A stretch of DNA of 64,000 bases from Treponema sp. (GTDB taxonomy: Bacteria > Spirochaetota > Spirochaetia > Treponematales > Treponemataceae): NCBI GenBank assembly GCA_016294035.1, contig JAEDCT010000013.1, positions 1 to 64,000 of the forward strand. The letters are read 5' to 3'. Position 1 is the stretch's first letter; each line of letters opens with the position of its first letter. Position numbers and translations under genes: made by a program. Below are positions 25,325 to 34,278 of this stretch, in pieces. The notes beneath the pieces are model-generated. The model was not told where the DNA came from. It saw only the letters and a list, made by a program, of their open reading frames with translations, and searched no databases.

Positions 25325-25646
25325 GCAAGCTGTCGCTTGCTTCACAAGTTTTCGTTTTACGAAAACTTGCATCTATTGGTTTGCCTATAGTTTTATCGAT
25401 TTTCTTTACGGAAAGATTGATTTGCAAGTTTTGGGAGCGTAGCGTACAAAACTTGGGAACAACCGTAGGTTGCGACCACCTCCGCTAGCGATTTTTTTCT
25501 ATGGGAACTCCGATGGAGCTCATATCTTTGACCGAAAGATACGCCTTTAAAAATAATAGATTTATTTGCCAATCGGCAAATTTTTTCTGAGATTTTTAAG
25601 GAAGGTGCCGTAAAATTCTCAGTGAGTTTTTAAGAATTCTCACTGA
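25325..25646. repeat. Array of short inverted repeats
   Basis: At least five perfect hairpins follow one another: GCAAGC/GCTTGC (25325-25340), CAAGTTTTCG/CGAAAACTTG (25345-25369), CAAGTTTTG/CAAAACTTG (25425-25455), ATTTGCC/GGCAAAT (25564-25581) and TCAGTGAG/CTCACTGA (25619-25646). No gene is visible in 25318-25769. Purpose unknown; it marks the left edge of the methyltransferase operon. Confidence 0.6.
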
Positions 25647-25709
25647 CTTTAAAAAATCTCAGTGAAAATTTTTGAATTTTCGCCTTGGTGTCATTATTTG
25701 GCATTTTGA

Positions 25710-25726
25710 AGTGGTATAATACCACT
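25710..25726 (+). promoter_or_regulatory. Perfect palindrome over the -10 of the methyltransferase operon
   Basis: AGTGGTAT-A-ATACCACT is a perfect 17-bp palindrome and contains TATAAT (25715-25720). It lies about 50 bases before the first methyltransferase gene. A repressor, or the methyltransferase itself, bound here would block transcription; autoregulation is common for such operons. No good -35 is visible. Confidence 0.55.
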
Positions 25727-25775
25727 ATAAATTTCTTTAGAAATATGATACATTTAGATATTTAGGTGGGTGAAT

Positions 25776-26807
25776 TTGAATTGTATTGACCTATTTTGCG
25801 GTTGTGGAGGTCTATCTCTTGGCTTTGAAAAAGCCGGTTTTGATATTCTTCTTGGGATAGATGCATGGGAAGATGCCATAACGACATTTAATTACAATCA
25901 TAAAAACTCAAAGGGGATTTGTTCTGACCTTTCTACGCTTAACCCCAAAGATATAGAATCTCAACTTAATGGAAAGTCTGTAGATGTGATAATAGGTGGA
26001 CCACCTTGTCAGGGATTTTCTGTTGCAGGGAAAAGAATTGTCGATGATGAGCGAAACAAACTTTATAAAAACTTTGTTCGATTTGTAGAATTCTTCAAGC
26101 CCAAAGCCTTTATGATGGAAAATGTGCCAAATATTCTATCAATTGGTAATGGTATAGTAAGAGATGCTATCGTAAAAGATTTTTCAAACTTAGGGTATAA
26201 AGTTGTCTATAAAATATTAACAGCCTCGGATTATGGAGTTCCCCAGAACAGGCGAAGAACTTTTTTTGTAGGATTTAAAAATGGAAATGAATTTACCTTT
26301 CCACTTCCAACAGTAAAGCAAAAAGTAACGTCAAAAGAGGCAATTTCAGATTTACCCGATAAAACTGTTTTAGACGGTGAAAAATATCCAGTTACTCCAC
26401 AAAGTAATTATCAAAAGCTTATGCGGAAAAATGTAAACGGACTTTACAATCATCGTGTAACAGTTCATACCGAACAAACAAAACGAATAATCGCAATGGT
26501 TCCAGATGGGGGAAACTATAAAGACTTGCCTGTTGAATTACAGCAGACAAGAAAAGTTCATATAGCTTGGACTCGTCTTGACAGCTCAAAACCAAGTTTT
26601 ACAATTGATTGTGGGCATAACCATCATTTTCATTATAAATATAATCGTGTTCCGACAGTTCGCGAAAGTGCAAGAATACAATCATTTCCTGATAATTTTA
26701 TTTTTTTAGGAAAACTAGGAAGTCAACTTAGACAAGTTGGAAATGCCGTGCCACCATTGATGGCAGAAGAAATTGCAAAGGAGATAAAAAATGAGTTACA
26801 AGCCTGA
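25776..26807 (+). CDS. DNA (cytosine-5) methyltransferase 1
   Basis: Type II C5 methyltransferase, about 343 aa. Motif I DLFCGCGGLSLGFEKAGF, motif IV GGPPCQGFS with the catalytic Cys, motif VI MMENV, motif VIII QNRRRTFFVGF and the C-terminal QVGNAVPP are all present; the variable target-recognition region lies about 185-290. I favour the TTG at 25776 because AGGTGG is six bases upstream; a GTG at 25770 is the alternative. Its 3' end overlaps the next gene by 17 nt. The operon is clearly more A/T-rich than the chromosome around it. Confidence 0.93.
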   Translation: MNCIDLFCGCGGLSLGFEKAGFDILLGIDAWEDAITTFNYNHKNSKGICSDLSTLNPKDIESQLNGKSVDVIIGGPPCQGFSVAGKRIVDDERNKLYKNFVRFVEFFKPKAFMMENVPNILSIGNGIVRDAIVKDFSNLGYKVVYKILTASDYGVPQNRRRTFFVGFKNGNEFTFPLPTVKQKVTSKEAISDLPDKTVLDGEKYPVTPQSNYQKLMRKNVNGLYNHRVTVHTEQTKRIIAMVPDGGNYKDLPVELQQTRKVHIAWTRLDSSKPSFTIDCGHNHHFHYKYNRVPTVRESARIQSFPDNFIFLGKLGSQLRQVGNAVPPLMAEEIAKEIKNELQA

Positions 26808-28200
26808 AAATCAATATCGTTGCACTATTATTCGTGGAAAAAGCCAGTCCGAAGTTGAGGATTTATTACCATTTTATGCTCAGACTGTTCATAAAAACTG
26901 CCCATGCACTAAAGAAGAATTTGATTTTCGCTGTAACAAACAGTTGGCCAAATTCTTCTTTGGAAATGAAGATTATGACGGATTGACGGATGCAAATAAG
27001 AAAACAATAAGAAATCATATTACAGAGATTATGGGTAAACTCTTGGGGCTGTATTATACAACCCTTGAAGATATGGTGTATGAATCAGAATCATGCTCTT
27101 TTCTGCTATCAAAGAATGATTTTCCTGCTTTTTTCAAAAACATTTGTTTGAATTTTCAATTTCCTAATTTTGCTGATAAATTTCAAACTTTAAATGATAG
27201 ACTTCAAAATAAAATAAATATTCGTCCAATGTGCTATGTAGTTGCATTTTTGGATTATGCAAGAAAGCAGACAATAAATAAAGCCATAACAAAGCAAGAG
27301 ATTGGATATTATATTCTCAATAATCTTGATGTTCTTCAAGGAAATGTATCTGTTGAAGTTGTCTATGCTCAAATTATGAGCGACAGAAAAAACAAAATAA
27401 AGCGAGAGAAACTTCAAGGCTCGTATGATTGGCAACATATAAAAGAGCAATTCAATCTTCTTGAACTTGCAAACATTGTTGAAACTGATGCGGAATATAT
27501 TTGGCTTAACACCAAAGAAGAGAATTCTATAAAACTATTCATTGAAAAGAACAAAGAAACATTATTTGATTTTTATCAATACAATTTCAATTCAGAGAAT
27601 GAGAAAAAACAGGCAAAAGCTGATTGGACTTTATATTTTGGAAAACTAAATTCCGAAATTACAAAAGCCGAAACTCAATTTACAGAATCTCCTCAAATAT
27701 CAGAATTAAAAAAGGAAAAAGGTTCTGTAGGTCTTTCAACTGTAGAACTTGGAGACAAAGGCGAAGCATTTGTTTACAGAATGGAATATGAAAGAGTAAA
27801 GGCATATAAAGAAAGACTTGTTAATAAAGTTTTACTCTTAGGAAAAACAAAGGGACTCGGATATGATATTAGTTCTATTGAAGCAAATGAAAATCCATCA
27901 AAACCTGAATTTGCAAGATATATAGAAGTAAAATCAACTACAAGAATCTCAGAGCCATCTTTTGATGATAATTGGTCTGATTCATTGAATCTGACTTCGA
28001 AAGAATGGATTGCAGCAGAACAGTACGGAGAGTATTACAATATTTATAGAGTTTATTTCACCAAGAAAAAAACAATTGTTATAAAAATTAACAATCCATT
28101 TAAAAAAGCAGAGGAAAACGAGATTGAAGTTTTTCCAACAATTTATCAAATGGATTTCACCGCAAAAGTTATAAAAAAGCAGTATGAGGAGAATGTATGA
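26791..28200 (+). CDS. DUF3883 (PD-(D/E)xK-like) protein, candidate restriction nuclease
   Basis: A 469-aa protein lying between two methyltransferase genes. The C-terminal third carries a DUF3883 domain: LGDKGEAFVYRMEYERVKAY, then GLGYDIS and YIEVKST. The D...E-V-K pattern fits a PD-(D/E)xK nuclease core. The N-terminal two thirds are helical with a possible winged-helix part and may recognise DNA. AAGGAG precedes the ATG. The best guess is the cleaving subunit of the restriction system; cleavage site unknown. Confidence 0.78.
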   Translation: MSYKPENQYRCTIIRGKSQSEVEDLLPFYAQTVHKNCPCTKEEFDFRCNKQLAKFFFGNEDYDGLTDANKKTIRNHITEIMGKLLGLYYTTLEDMVYESESCSFLLSKNDFPAFFKNICLNFQFPNFADKFQTLNDRLQNKINIRPMCYVVAFLDYARKQTINKAITKQEIGYYILNNLDVLQGNVSVEVVYAQIMSDRKNKIKREKLQGSYDWQHIKEQFNLLELANIVETDAEYIWLNTKEENSIKLFIEKNKETLFDFYQYNFNSENEKKQAKADWTLYFGKLNSEITKAETQFTESPQISELKKEKGSVGLSTVELGDKGEAFVYRMEYERVKAYKERLVNKVLLLGKTKGLGYDISSIEANENPSKPEFARYIEVKSTTRISEPSFDDNWSDSLNLTSKEWIAAEQYGEYYNIYRVYFTKKKTIVIKINNPFKKAEENEIEVFPTIYQMDFTAKVIKKQYEENV

Positions 28201-29225
28201 AAGTAGCGTCTCTTTTTTGTGGTTGCGGTGGTAGCGACCTAGGCATTTTAGGTAATTTCTCATATCTTGGTAAAAAATATAAGAAACTTGATTTTGAAAT
28301 TTCCTATTGTATTGATTTCGACAAAAAAGCCGTTGAGACTTACAATGCAAATTTTTCTCATAAAGCTGTTTGTGGCGATGTTTGCGAGGCTGATTTTTCA
28401 ACTATTGGAGATATTGATGTTTTGGTTGGAGGTTTTCCTTGCCAGTCTTTTTCTACAGTAAATCCAACTAAAGACACTAATGATGCAAGAGCAAATCTTT
28501 ACAAGCAGATTGTGCGTTTCTTAAACGAAAAGCAACCAAAATATTTTGTTTGTGAAAATGTCAAAGGTCTTATGACTCTTCAAAAAGGTGCGATTATAAA
28601 TAAAATAAAAGCAGAATTTGAAAGTTGTGGTTATAAGGTTGATTATCAACTTGTTAAAGCTGTTGAATTTGGTATTCCACAACGCAGAGAAAGAGTTATA
28701 ATTATTGGTATAAGAAATGATATTAATAAGAAGTTTTCATATCCTAAACCCTTGCTCTCAGAAGAAAACTATACGCCTCTTTCAAGTGTAATAGACTGTC
28801 TTGCAATCGAAGAGAAAAAATATTATTTCTCCGAAAAAGCCGTACAGGGAATGAAAAATGCAAAGAACAATATGAAACGTGGGCTTTGGCAAGATTTATC
28901 TCAACCATGCTTGACAATAACTTCACATCTTGCGAAAACAAGTATAAACTCACGAGACCCTGTTCTTTTGGTAGACCCAGGCAAAGAACTTTATAGGAGA
29001 TTTACACCACGAGAAGCTGCAAGAATTCAATCTTTCCCTGACAGTTTTACTTTTCCTGTTTCAGAACATTTTGCTTATAAACAGATAGGAAATGCGGTTC
29101 CGCCTGTTTTGATGTGGCATATTATGAATGCATTGCAAATAATGATTAAATCAAATATTGAATCCAATGATATACAAACAACATATCATTTAGAATCTTA
29201 TTCACAAGAAAGATTGATGGCGTAG
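28197..29225 (+). CDS. DNA (cytosine-5) methyltransferase 2
   Basis: Second C5 methyltransferase, 342 aa, not a close copy of the first. SLFCGCGGSDLGILG (motif I), GGFPCQSFS with the catalytic Cys, CENVKGL (motif VI), IPQRRERVIIIGI (motif VIII) and QIGNAVPP. The start overlaps the stop of the DUF3883 gene (ATGA). Two C5 methyltransferases in one operon usually mean that the target site is asymmetric and each enzyme handles one strand. Confidence 0.94.
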   Translation: MKVASLFCGCGGSDLGILGNFSYLGKKYKKLDFEISYCIDFDKKAVETYNANFSHKAVCGDVCEADFSTIGDIDVLVGGFPCQSFSTVNPTKDTNDARANLYKQIVRFLNEKQPKYFVCENVKGLMTLQKGAIINKIKAEFESCGYKVDYQLVKAVEFGIPQRRERVIIIGIRNDINKKFSYPKPLLSEENYTPLSSVIDCLAIEEKKYYFSEKAVQGMKNAKNNMKRGLWQDLSQPCLTITSHLAKTSINSRDPVLLVDPGKELYRRFTPREAARIQSFPDSFTFPVSEHFAYKQIGNAVPPVLMWHIMNALQIMIKSNIESNDIQTTYHLESYSQERLMA

Positions 29226-29238
29226 AGGAGAATTGAAA

Positions 29239-30237
29239 ATGGATATCGAAAAGATTTATGGATTTGTAACTCCAGCATCAAAAAATGAAACTCATAAACA
29301 AGATGTAAATGGAAAAGAAATAGGTGCATCTGAAAAACTCTATGGAATTTTGTCAGAAATATTTTCACGAGTTGAAAATAAATGTGATATTCCCATAAAG
29401 TTTTTGTCAATTAATGGAACCCAGAATAATCCTGTATTGTTGAAAATAAAAGACTTGGATAATTCATTTTCTTATGAAAATGCCTTTTGGCTTGCAGATT
29501 TGTTGTCAAATTGCACTGATAAAACAATGAAAAAGGGATTATTTTTTATTGCAAAAATGAAGGACGGCAACAAATCAAGAATTGCCTTGTGTAGAATACC
29601 AGCAGAAGAAGGTATAACTGTAAAATCCGAAAAATCAAATTTACAGTTTGATGTATTGGAAGATGTCTTTATAAAAAATTCTCATAAATTTAAGCTCGCA
29701 TTTTTCGACAGCGTAGATGACTTTATGGAAGGAAAAGCTACTGACAAGCAGATTAATGACACTAAAAAAATTAGATACTTATCTGATTACTGGGTTAAAG
29801 ATTTTCTTTCATGCGAACTTACCATTACACCAAAGCGTGGAACAAAAATGTTGGCAGAAGCCATACGAAAGACAATAGAAGTTACTGAAAAAGAAACCGT
29901 ACAAAAGGAACTAACTTCGATAATTCCACTAATTCAAAATGTAAATACACAAAAGACTTCTTTTGATGGTTTTTTCTCTCTTATGAATCTTTCAGAAGAA
30001 ACAAAAAACGAAGTTTTGCAAAAATTAACTATAAATCCTACTGTACAATTTCAAATAGATTCAGAAGAGTTTAATAACACTTGCACCTATCAATTTATAA
30101 TTATGGATAATGGAGCAATTGCCATTGCTCCATCTAACGAATTTAATTCAATCTGGACTATTGAGAAAAAACAAGAAAAAGTATTGATAAAATCTTTTGG
30201 AACTGTCATAAAAACAAAGTATAAACAGAAGGTATAA
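29239..30237 (+). CDS. Unknown protein of the restriction operon
   Basis: A 332-aa cytoplasmic protein, MDIEKIYGFVTPASKNETHK..., with GAGGAG upstream of the ATG at 29239. No catalytic motif recognised. The region RYLSDYWVKDFLSCELTITP and its surroundings faintly recall the 37-kDa nucleoid-associated (NdpA/YejK) family, but I would not assign it. It sits between the second methyltransferase and the RelA/SpoT gene with no gaps, so it is an integral part of the operon and could be the second nuclease subunit or a sensor. Confidence 0.6.
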   Translation: MDIEKIYGFVTPASKNETHKQDVNGKEIGASEKLYGILSEIFSRVENKCDIPIKFLSINGTQNNPVLLKIKDLDNSFSYENAFWLADLLSNCTDKTMKKGLFFIAKMKDGNKSRIALCRIPAEEGITVKSEKSNLQFDVLEDVFIKNSHKFKLAFFDSVDDFMEGKATDKQINDTKKIRYLSDYWVKDFLSCELTITPKRGTKMLAEAIRKTIEVTEKETVQKELTSIIPLIQNVNTQKTSFDGFFSLMNLSEETKNEVLQKLTINPTVQFQIDSEEFNNTCTYQFIIMDNGAIAIAPSNEFNSIWTIEKKQEKVLIKSFGTVIKTKYKQKV

Positions 30238-30239
30238 GT

Positions 30240-30878
30240 ATGACAGAAGATGAAATTCGTAAAAAATATACAGAAAGATATGAGGCATTAAAATCTGCAG
30301 CACAAGAACTAAAAGATGATATAACAAAATATCTCTCAGATAAACAGAAATTTCATATTGATAGAATTGATACAAGGGCTAAAGATATAGATAGATTTGT
30401 CGCAAAAGCAACAAAGGTAATCGAAGATAAACAGACAAAAGAGCCAAAGTTAAAATATGAAAATCCATTATCTCAAATTCAAGATCAAGTAGGAGCTAGA
30501 ATTCTTATATTATATTTAGATGATGTTGAAGAATTATCAAAAACAATAAAAAATTATTATGGTATTTATGAGGATGTGACAAAAGAACCTGATAATGATT
30601 ACGAATTTAAATATTTTGGTAGACACTTTATTTTAAGTTTTCCAACAGAAATTAGAGAAAAATATGGAAAAGATAAGATACCAGTAGCCTTTGAATTACA
30701 AATAAAAACTTTATTCCAATATGCGTGGTCTGAATGTGAACATGATTTAAATTATAAGCCGCATGGTAAGGAAATAGATAAAGAAGGTCAAAGATTGTTG
30801 GCATTAGCTTCTGCACAATCATGGGGGAGCGATAGAATCTTTGATGAATTAATAAAGAAAACAAAGTTGGACTCTTAA
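30240..30878 (+). CDS. RelA/SpoT-domain protein, small alarmone-synthetase-like
   Basis: A 212-aa single-domain protein of the RelA/SpoT nucleotidyltransferase type. TRAKDIDRFVAKA corresponds to the ATP-binding R-x-K region, DQVGARILILYLDDVEEL to the Mg-binding D-x-x-G-x-R strand, and FELQIKTLFQYAWSECEHDL to the E-x-Q-I-R/K-T and EH motifs. The usual GY-x-S-x-H loop is altered (YFGRHFIL). No hydrolase domain is present. It may pyrophosphorylate nucleotides or tRNA and act as a growth-stopping toxin. Two bases after the previous gene, AGAAGG upstream; last gene of the operon. Confidence 0.8.
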   Translation: MTEDEIRKKYTERYEALKSAAQELKDDITKYLSDKQKFHIDRIDTRAKDIDRFVAKATKVIEDKQTKEPKLKYENPLSQIQDQVGARILILYLDDVEELSKTIKNYYGIYEDVTKEPDNDYEFKYFGRHFILSFPTEIREKYGKDKIPVAFELQIKTLFQYAWSECEHDLNYKPHGKEIDKEGQRLLALASAQSWGSDRIFDELIKKTKLDS

Positions 30879-30904
30879 TAACATATAAATGCAGAGATAA
30901 AATC

Positions 30905-30976
30905 ACCTAACAAGAAGTTCAAAGCCGACACGCAGTCAAGCCGCGTGCGATTTGATTAATTTCTTTAAATTTAGGC
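30905..30976. repeat. Degenerate integron attC-like site
   Basis: 27 bases after the RelA/SpoT stop. R''-like ACCTAAC (30905-30911) fits RYYYAAC; R'-like TTTAGGC (30970-30976) fits GTTRRRY except the first base. Between them AAGAA/TTCTT, TTCAAA/TTTGA and CACGC/GCGTG pair in order, with one unpaired A near the tip, giving the folded-strand shape of attC. No integrase gene is in the window. Confidence 0.45.
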
Positions 30977-31061
30977 ATTTGTACATTATAATTTAGAAAT
31001 CATTGAAAAATTGAAAATATGATGCGTAAATTTTTTGGCATATTTTTGTGAGAGGAATCAA

Positions 31062-32087
31062 ATGAGGGAATTTACTGGATACAAGCACGGTGTAAATTTG
31101 GGCGGATGGCTTTCTCAGTGTGAGCACACAAAAAAGCACTACGATACATTTATTGTTGAAGATGATTTCAAGAAGATTGCCGGGTGGGGTGTGGATCATG
31201 TTCGGCTTCCTGTTGACTACAATCTTGTCCAGAACAAGGATGGATCTTTCATTGAAAGCGGATTTGCCTACATTGACAAGGCAATTGAATGGGCAAAAAA
31301 ATACGGTCTCAACATGGTTCTTGATCTTCACAAGACTCAGGGATTTTCTTTTGATGACTATTCTGAGCACGAAACTGGATTCTGGGAAAGCGATGTTCTT
31401 GAGGGATACTTCTACAGTCTATGGGAAGAATTTGCCAGACGGTATGGAAATGAAAGCATCCTGGCCTTTGAGCTTTTGAATGAAATAACAGACAAGTCAT
31501 ACAACGAAAAGTGGATGAAAATTGCTGAGAGTGCCGTTGCTGTAATCCGAAAGCATGCAAAAAACATCAGGGTTATTTTTGGCGGCTACTACAATAACAG
31601 TGTTGTTTCAGTAAAAGATCTGGCTATGCCATTTGATGAGAATATTGTCTACACTTTCCACAGCTATGAACCCTTGCTCTTTACACATCAGGGGGCATAT
31701 TGGGTAAAGGAAATGGACAGAAATTTCCGAATGAAGTATCCGGTTTCAAAGACTGAATACAAAAAACTACTGACAGTTGCTCTTTCTGTTCCATCAAGAT
31801 TTTCTATTTCAGACGATGCCTTAAGCGGTGAATATTTCAATGAGGAATATTATGAGAACATGTTCAGGGAAGCAATGGATGTTGCTGAGGAAAGGAATGT
31901 TCCCCTTTATGTCGGTGAGTATGGCGTAATTGATCTTGCTGATCCGGAGAGCACACGGAACTGGTATAAGGATATAAACAGTGTTTTTGAAAAGTATAAC
32001 ATTTCCCGATGTGCATGGAATTACAAGGGAAAGGATTTTGGACTTGATAATCCAAAATATGATAGTGTGAGAATGGATTTTATTTAG
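31062..32087 (+). CDS. GH5-family endoglucanase, no signal peptide
   Basis: A 341-aa (beta/alpha)8 glycosidase. The start at 31062 (MREFTGYKHGVNLGGW) has GAGAGG upstream. FELLNE near residue 140 contains the acid/base Glu and LYVGEYG near 285 the nucleophile Glu; DHVRLPVDY and HSYEP are further GH5 landmarks. Without a signal peptide it should act in the cytoplasm on imported beta-glucan oligosaccharides, complementing the exported GH16 enzyme. It follows the accessory operon and shows normal chromosome composition. Confidence 0.92.
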   Translation: MREFTGYKHGVNLGGWLSQCEHTKKHYDTFIVEDDFKKIAGWGVDHVRLPVDYNLVQNKDGSFIESGFAYIDKAIEWAKKYGLNMVLDLHKTQGFSFDDYSEHETGFWESDVLEGYFYSLWEEFARRYGNESILAFELLNEITDKSYNEKWMKIAESAVAVIRKHAKNIRVIFGGYYNNSVVSVKDLAMPFDENIVYTFHSYEPLLFTHQGAYWVKEMDRNFRMKYPVSKTEYKKLLTVALSVPSRFSISDDALSGEYFNEEYYENMFREAMDVAEERNVPLYVGEYGVIDLADPESTRNWYKDINSVFEKYNISRCAWNYKGKDFGLDNPKYDSVRMDFI

Positions 32088-32134
32088 TGAATGCTGCATG
32101 ATATTATGAAAATCCGTTGATATGAGGTGTTTAT

Positions 32135-32479
32135 ATGAGAAAGTTGGTTTTGTCTTCTTTGATTGGAATTCTTTCCTTTTTATTTATGAGTTGTGGTTTC
32201 ACCGAAGGAACTGTAACCGTTTACAATGACAGCGATATAGTTGTAAGGGTTATTTATCTTGATAACAGAACTTACAGTGGGGATGACACCATTGTCCGCT
32301 TTATGTATTTGACCAAGGGGCAGTCCTATTCTCTGGATGTTGCCGAAGCAAGATATGAACTTTGCACTGACAACATGAAGAATGGATATAGGTTGGGCAA
32401 GAACATCGAGGTTTTTCATGGTGAAGAAACAGTCGTGAAAACCTCGCAAATGAAGTATGAGTATCTGCCGGTTGAATAG
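32135..32479 (+). CDS. Small lipoprotein, unknown function
   Basis: A 114-aa protein with a lipoprotein signal (MRKLVLSSLIGILSFLFMSC), lipobox FMSC. The mature part looks like a small beta sandwich (TVTVYNDSDIVVRVIYLDNR). No family named. It may share a transcript with the GH5 gene, 47 bases upstream. Confidence 0.75.
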   Translation: MRKLVLSSLIGILSFLFMSCGFTEGTVTVYNDSDIVVRVIYLDNRTYSGDDTIVRFMYLTKGQSYSLDVAEARYELCTDNMKNGYRLGKNIEVFHGEETVVKTSQMKYEYLPVE

Positions 32480-32515
32480 AAATGTTCGATCTCGTGATTT
32501 TTGCTGCCTGCATTC

Positions 32516-32803
32516 ATGGTTAGTGTCCTGATGTGGGCTTTTTTAATTTTAACTTATTTTTTTTCAGGTAAATTAATGAAAGACAGACAGGATTCAATAT
32601 ATAAGGGATTCTTTTCAATTGTTACTCCAATAGTCATTCAGTATCTCATGTCGTCAATGGTTGGTGCTTCTGATGCCTTTGTACTGAAACTTTCGGTTCT
32701 GGGTGTGGCTTTCATTTTCACACTGGATGAATTTGTGAAGATTCCTGCAGTTTACATTCATTACATGAAATTCAGATGGGTCAAGAATATTACGAGGAGT
32801 TAG
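32516..32803 (+). CDS. Small integral membrane protein
   Basis: About 95 aa with three likely membrane helices (VLMWAFLILTYFFSG, FFSIVTPIVIQYLMSS and LKLSVLGVAFIFTL). The ATG at 32516 is used; an in-frame TTG lies five codons upstream and neither has a good ribosome site. No family recognised. Its stop is 7 bases before the M18 aminopeptidase gene, so the two are probably co-transcribed. Confidence 0.6.
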   Translation: MVSVLMWAFLILTYFFSGKLMKDRQDSIYKGFFSIVTPIVIQYLMSSMVGASDAFVLKLSVLGVAFIFTLDEFVKIPAVYIHYMKFRWVKNITRS

Positions 32804-32809
32804 TAAAAA

Positions 32810-34099
32810 ATGATTACAGAAGAAGAACGAACTCAGGCAAGAGAAATGCTGTCATTTATTGGCAGAAGTCCAAGCTGTTTTCATGCAGTAAAAAATATCA
32901 GTAATGTGCTTGTTCAGCATGGATTCCATGAAATTTCTGAGGAAACTGGATGGAACCTTGAGAAGGGAAAATCATATTTTGTAAAGCGAAACAATTCATC
33001 CCTCATTGCATTCACTGTTCCTGAGGATGAATTCAAAAGGTTTCTGATTTCTTCATGTCACTCTGATTCTCCATCTTTTAAGATCAAGGAAAACCCGGAA
33101 ATTGAAGGCAGCGGATGTGTAAGGCTAAACATTGAAAAGTACGGCGGAATGCTTTGTGCCCCATGGTTTGATCGTCCGCTTTCGGTTGCAGGTCGTCTTT
33201 TGCTTAAGTCTGATTCTCCTTTTAGCCTGGAAGAAAAACTTGTTTGCGTTGACAGGGACCTTCTTGTAATTCCCAGTCTTGCAATTCACATGAATCGGGA
33301 TGCCAATTCAGAGAAAAAATATAATGTCCAGAATGACATGCTGCCTGTGCTTTCTGCCGGTGAGGAAAAAACAGGCCTTGTTGATCTTGTTTGCCGTGAA
33401 TGCAATGTTGACAAAAGTGAAGTTGTTGGCGCCGATTTGTTTCTGTATAACAGGGACAAGGGTACTTTTTTAGGAAGCGATGGTGAAATGATTGGTTCTC
33501 CGCGTCTGGATGATCTTGAATGTGCCTACACAACTTTGCAGGGGTTTATTGATTCTGAAAATAATCAGTCTATCATAATGTATTGCATATTTGACAACGA
33601 GGAAGTGGGAAGTCTTTCACGCCAGGGTGCTGATTCAACTTTTTTGGAAGATGTGCTTAAAAGAATTTGTCTTTCATTGGGCAGGTCTCAGGAAGATTAT
33701 TATACACTTGTTGCAGGCAGCTTTATGGTAAGTGCAGACAACGGTCATGCTGAACATCCGAATTTCTCTTCATCAGCTGATCCCGTGAATAAGCCAAGAT
33801 TAAATGCAGGTCCAGTAATAAAATTCAATGCCTCGCAAAAATACACGACAGACGGTATTTCTTCAGGCATGTTCACTCAGGTTTGCAAAAAGGCTGGCGT
33901 ACCGGTTCAGACATACACTAATCGAAGTGACATTCAGGGTGGTTCAACTCTTGGAAATATTTCAAATGCACATGTTTCATTGAAGACTGTAGACGTAGGA
34001 CTTCCTCAATGGGCAATGCACTCTCCCTATGAAACTGCAGGATCAAGAGATGTTTCATTAATGATTCGTGCCATGAAGTCATTTTTTGAAACTGTTTGA
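32810..34099 (+). CDS. apeB: M18-family aminopeptidase
   Basis: A 429-aa cytoplasmic zinc aminopeptidase of the aspartyl-aminopeptidase family. Metal and catalytic residues are visible in SSCHSDSPSFKIK, in GSPRLDDLECAY, in FDNEEVGSLSRQGADS and in the C-terminal SPYETAGSRDV. Removes acidic or neutral N-terminal residues during peptide turnover. Full family length. Confidence 0.93.
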   Translation: MITEEERTQAREMLSFIGRSPSCFHAVKNISNVLVQHGFHEISEETGWNLEKGKSYFVKRNNSSLIAFTVPEDEFKRFLISSCHSDSPSFKIKENPEIEGSGCVRLNIEKYGGMLCAPWFDRPLSVAGRLLLKSDSPFSLEEKLVCVDRDLLVIPSLAIHMNRDANSEKKYNVQNDMLPVLSAGEEKTGLVDLVCRECNVDKSEVVGADLFLYNRDKGTFLGSDGEMIGSPRLDDLECAYTTLQGFIDSENNQSIIMYCIFDNEEVGSLSRQGADSTFLEDVLKRICLSLGRSQEDYYTLVAGSFMVSADNGHAEHPNFSSSADPVNKPRLNAGPVIKFNASQKYTTDGISSGMFTQVCKKAGVPVQTYTNRSDIQGGSTLGNISNAHVSLKTVDVGLPQWAMHSPYETAGSRDVSLMIRAMKSFFETV

Positions 34100-34278
34100 T
34101 ACTTTTGATTGATAGTCAAAACTCTAAAAAATACAAAAAAAACAAATTTTTTGAATTTTTATTAGTAAAAATGGAGATTTTCTGTTATAATATATTCATG
34201 GATATAACAACTGTTTATCCTGAGAACTGGATTAGATTTTCAGTTTAACATTAAATCAAAATATAGAAGGGTAAAATC

